Below are positions 62,573 through 64,000 of a stretch of DNA of 64,000 nucleotides, in pieces. Source of the DNA: Veillonella rogosae JCM 15642 (GTDB lineage: Bacteria; Bacillota; Negativicutes; Veillonellales; Veillonellaceae); contig NZ_PPCX01000002.1 of assembly GCF_002959775.1 (NCBI RefSeq), positions 124,001 through 188,000 on the forward strand, given 5' to 3'. How positions within the stretch are numbered: position 1 is the stretch's first letter; each line of letters starts with the position of its first letter. The notes under the pieces were generated by a model, which was given only the letters and a program-made list of their open reading frames with translations, had not been told where the DNA came from and did no database searches. Both the position numbers and the translations under genes were made by a program.

Positions 62573-63807
62573 CATTAGAAGAAATACGTAGTAAAGCCCT
62601 TGAGATGGCTGAACCTGAATTTAAAAAGTTTGAACCTATTGCATTAGCCAATACAAAAAAGGTATTAGAAGCCTTTAAAGAGTGCCAAGTATCTGACTAT
62701 CATTTTACAGGTACTACGGGCTATGGTTATAACGATGTGGGCCGTGAGAAGTTAGATGAAGTATTCGCCTATGTATTTAAAGGTGAAAAAGCCATCGTTC
62801 GTCCTCATTTTGTTTCTGGCACTCATGCACTAGCAACAACTTTGATTTCTTTAATGGGGAATGGTTCAAAAGGGACTGAATTTATCTATGCAGTAGGGGC
62901 TCCTTACGATACGATGCAATCTGTTATCGGTGCATCTCGTGAAGTGCGTGGATCTCTCGTAGAAAAGGGGTTTACCTATACTGAGGTACCGTTAAAGGAC
63001 AATACCTATGATGTAGAAGCCATCGCTAATGCTGTTAATGATAATACGCGAGTAGTAGTGATTCAACGCTCTCGTGGTTATAGTACGCGTGAACCGTTAT
63101 CTATTGCAGATATTAAGATTATTGTAGATGCTGTAAAAGCTAAAAACTCGAATACTATTTGTTTTGTAGATAATTGTTACGGTGAGTTTACAGAACTTCA
63201 AGAACCTTTAGAAGCTGGTGTAGATATTATGGCTGGTTCGCTCATTAAAAATGCTGGGGGCGGTTTAGCGCCAACAGGTGGCTATATCGTAGGTCGTGAA
63301 GACTTAGTTGAAGATGCAGCGTACCAACTCACTGCTCCAGGACTTGGTGATCATATGGGCTCTTATGCGCCTGGTTACCGTTTATTCTTCCAAGGCTTGT
63401 TTATGGCTCCTCATGTAGTATTACAAGCTCTTAAAGGGGCTGTATATACGGCTGCAGTAGGTGAATTGTTAGGGTATGATGTATTTCCTAAGGTAAACGC
63501 TGAACGCTATGATTTAATCCAAGCTATCAATTTAAAAAATGGAGAAGAAATGGAGCACTTCTGTGTAGGTATGCAAGCATATTCTCCAGTAGATGCCCAC
63601 GTACATCCAATTCCTGGCGATATGCCTGGCTACGAAGATAAAATCATCATGGCTGGTGGTACTTTTGTACAAGGTTCATCTATTGAATTAAGTGCAGATG
63701 GTCCTGTTCGTCCTCCGTATACAATTTTCATGCAAGGTGGCTTAGTATTTGAGCATTCTATGCTCGGTATTCTAGGAGCCGCTGAAGAGCTTTTAAAACA
63801 TAGATAA
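62569..63807 (+). CDS. ynbB: Aluminium-resistance/YnbB-type PLP-dependent enzyme (methionine gamma-lyase family)
   Basis: A 412-residue fold-type I PLP enzyme of the family annotated as aluminium-resistance protein or methionine gamma-lyase family protein. Features are TGTTGYGYNDVGREKLDEVF, the PLP-holding region RPHFVSGTHALATTL, and the Schiff-base Lys in MAGSLIKNAGGGLAPTGGY. The real substrate is not established. The miaA-(hfq)-ynbB neighbourhood is common in Firmicutes. hfq, often between them, is absent here. Confidence 0.9.
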   Translation: MTLEEIRSKALEMAEPEFKKFEPIALANTKKVLEAFKECQVSDYHFTGTTGYGYNDVGREKLDEVFAYVFKGEKAIVRPHFVSGTHALATTLISLMGNGSKGTEFIYAVGAPYDTMQSVIGASREVRGSLVEKGFTYTEVPLKDNTYDVEAIANAVNDNTRVVVIQRSRGYSTREPLSIADIKIIVDAVKAKNSNTICFVDNCYGEFTELQEPLEAGVDIMAGSLIKNAGGGLAPTGGYIVGREDLVEDAAYQLTAPGLGDHMGSYAPGYRLFFQGLFMAPHVVLQALKGAVYTAAVGELLGYDVFPKVNAERYDLIQAINLKNGEEMEHFCVGMQAYSPVDAHVHPIPGDMPGYEDKIIMAGGTFVQGSSIELSADGPVRPPYTIFMQGGLVFEHSMLGILGAAEELLKHR

Positions 63808-63812
63808 TAATT

Positions 63813-63848
63813 AGAATCTCTTTCTTTTGATGAAGGGGATTCTTTTTA
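63813..63848 (+). terminator. Rho-independent terminator after ynbB
   Basis: AGAATCTCTTTC pairs with GAAGGGGATTCT (two wobbles) around loop TTTTGAT, followed by TTTTT. Confidence 0.88.
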
Positions 63849-63881
63849 TTTCAAATCTTTTCAATGTACCTAATTCTAGGC

Positions 63882-63887
63882 TATAAT
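63882..63887 (+). promoter_or_regulatory. -10 element of a promoter for the gene beyond the window
   Basis: TATAAT at 63882-63887. A second TATAAT lies at 63897-63902. Neither has a strong -35 at 16-18 bases, so which is used is unclear. Confidence 0.45.
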
Positions 63888-63892
63888 ATAAG

Positions 63893-64000
63893 TTGCTATA
63901 ATTTCATAGCAATACTACTCGGACTTTTACACCGAACTAGTGTTTTACACGTCAGGCTTTCACCCTGATTAGTTTTATGATCAAGAGATCATTAAAAGGA
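63893..64000 (+). other. 5' leader with serial small hairpins, gene starts beyond the window
   Basis: This last stretch has no open frame but ends in AAAAGGA, a probable ribosome site for a gene beginning just past 64000. It can form TTGCTAT/ATAGCAA (63893-63912), CGG/CCG, GTG/CAC, TCAGG/CCTGA (63952-63967) and ATGATC/GATCAT (63977-63992). The sequence TTTTACAC recurs at 63925 and 63943, with a variant TTTCACCC at 63958. I do not recognise a named riboswitch. Confidence 0.45.

Overview
The window looks like the chromosome of a low-GC diderm Firmicute of the class Negativicutes, most likely Veillonella or a close relative. Three things point there. The housekeeping genes are Firmicute-type (scpA-scpB, remA, yicC, rqcH, a SAM-I riboswitch on metK, PASTA kinase). 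IspH is fused to ribosomal protein S1. A lipid A/LPS-type phosphoethanolamine transferase sits among them, which fits an outer membrane. The species call is an inference from gene content and AT-rich codon use; no rRNA is present to confirm it.

Layout. 1-8274: the 3' part of proA, an unannotated 49-codon membrane microprotein, nadD-yqeK-LCP-rsfS-cvfB, then trkA-trkH potassium uptake and a metallo-beta-lactamase-fold hydrolase. 8277-8780: a five-gene tRNA operon (Asp, Phe, Gly, Cys, Leu) with a consensus promoter and a UUCG terminator. 8809-12467: a DUF523 gene and a convergent phosphoethanolamine transferase, separated by a complete IS256-type element (IS1249-like) with perfect 26-bp ends and an 8-bp target duplication. 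It landed in the apex of the terminator hairpin these two genes shared. 12567-19050: scpA, scpB, rluB, a BaiN-type flavoprotein, cmk, plsC and ispH-rpsA. 19164-23690: der, plsY, gpsA, rsmD, coaD and a coiled-coil gene. 23730-25445: rqcH on the minus strand, divergent from yicC-remA-gmk-rpoZ-coaBC. 28895-31944: a SulP transporter, then the SAM-I riboswitch and metK. 32008-43046: priA-def-fmt-DUF116-rsmB-rlmN-stp-prkC-rsgA-rpe, a tightly packed, often overlapping run. 43161-52993: rpsB with a structured leader, tsf with its own promoter, pyrH, frr, a small unknown gene, uppS, cdsA, dxr, rseP, ispG and proS. 53048-63807: a PHP hydrolase, a P-loop/Asp23 fusion, miaB, mutS, mutL, an RsmJ-like methyltransferase, miaA and an aluminium-resistance/YnbB-type PLP enzyme. 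63882-64000: the promoter and structured leader of a gene that starts beyond the window.

How the genes work together. Most are core functions: translation (initiation, rRNA and tRNA modification, recycling, quality control), phospholipid and isoprenoid precursor supply, NAD and CoA synthesis, nucleotide kinases, mismatch repair and replication restart. No intergenic gap exceeds about 300 bases, and there is no prophage, CRISPR array or obvious defence or biosynthetic island. The accessory element is the single insertion sequence. The least explained items are small genes, RNA leaders and unusual domain fusions inside otherwise ordinary operons.
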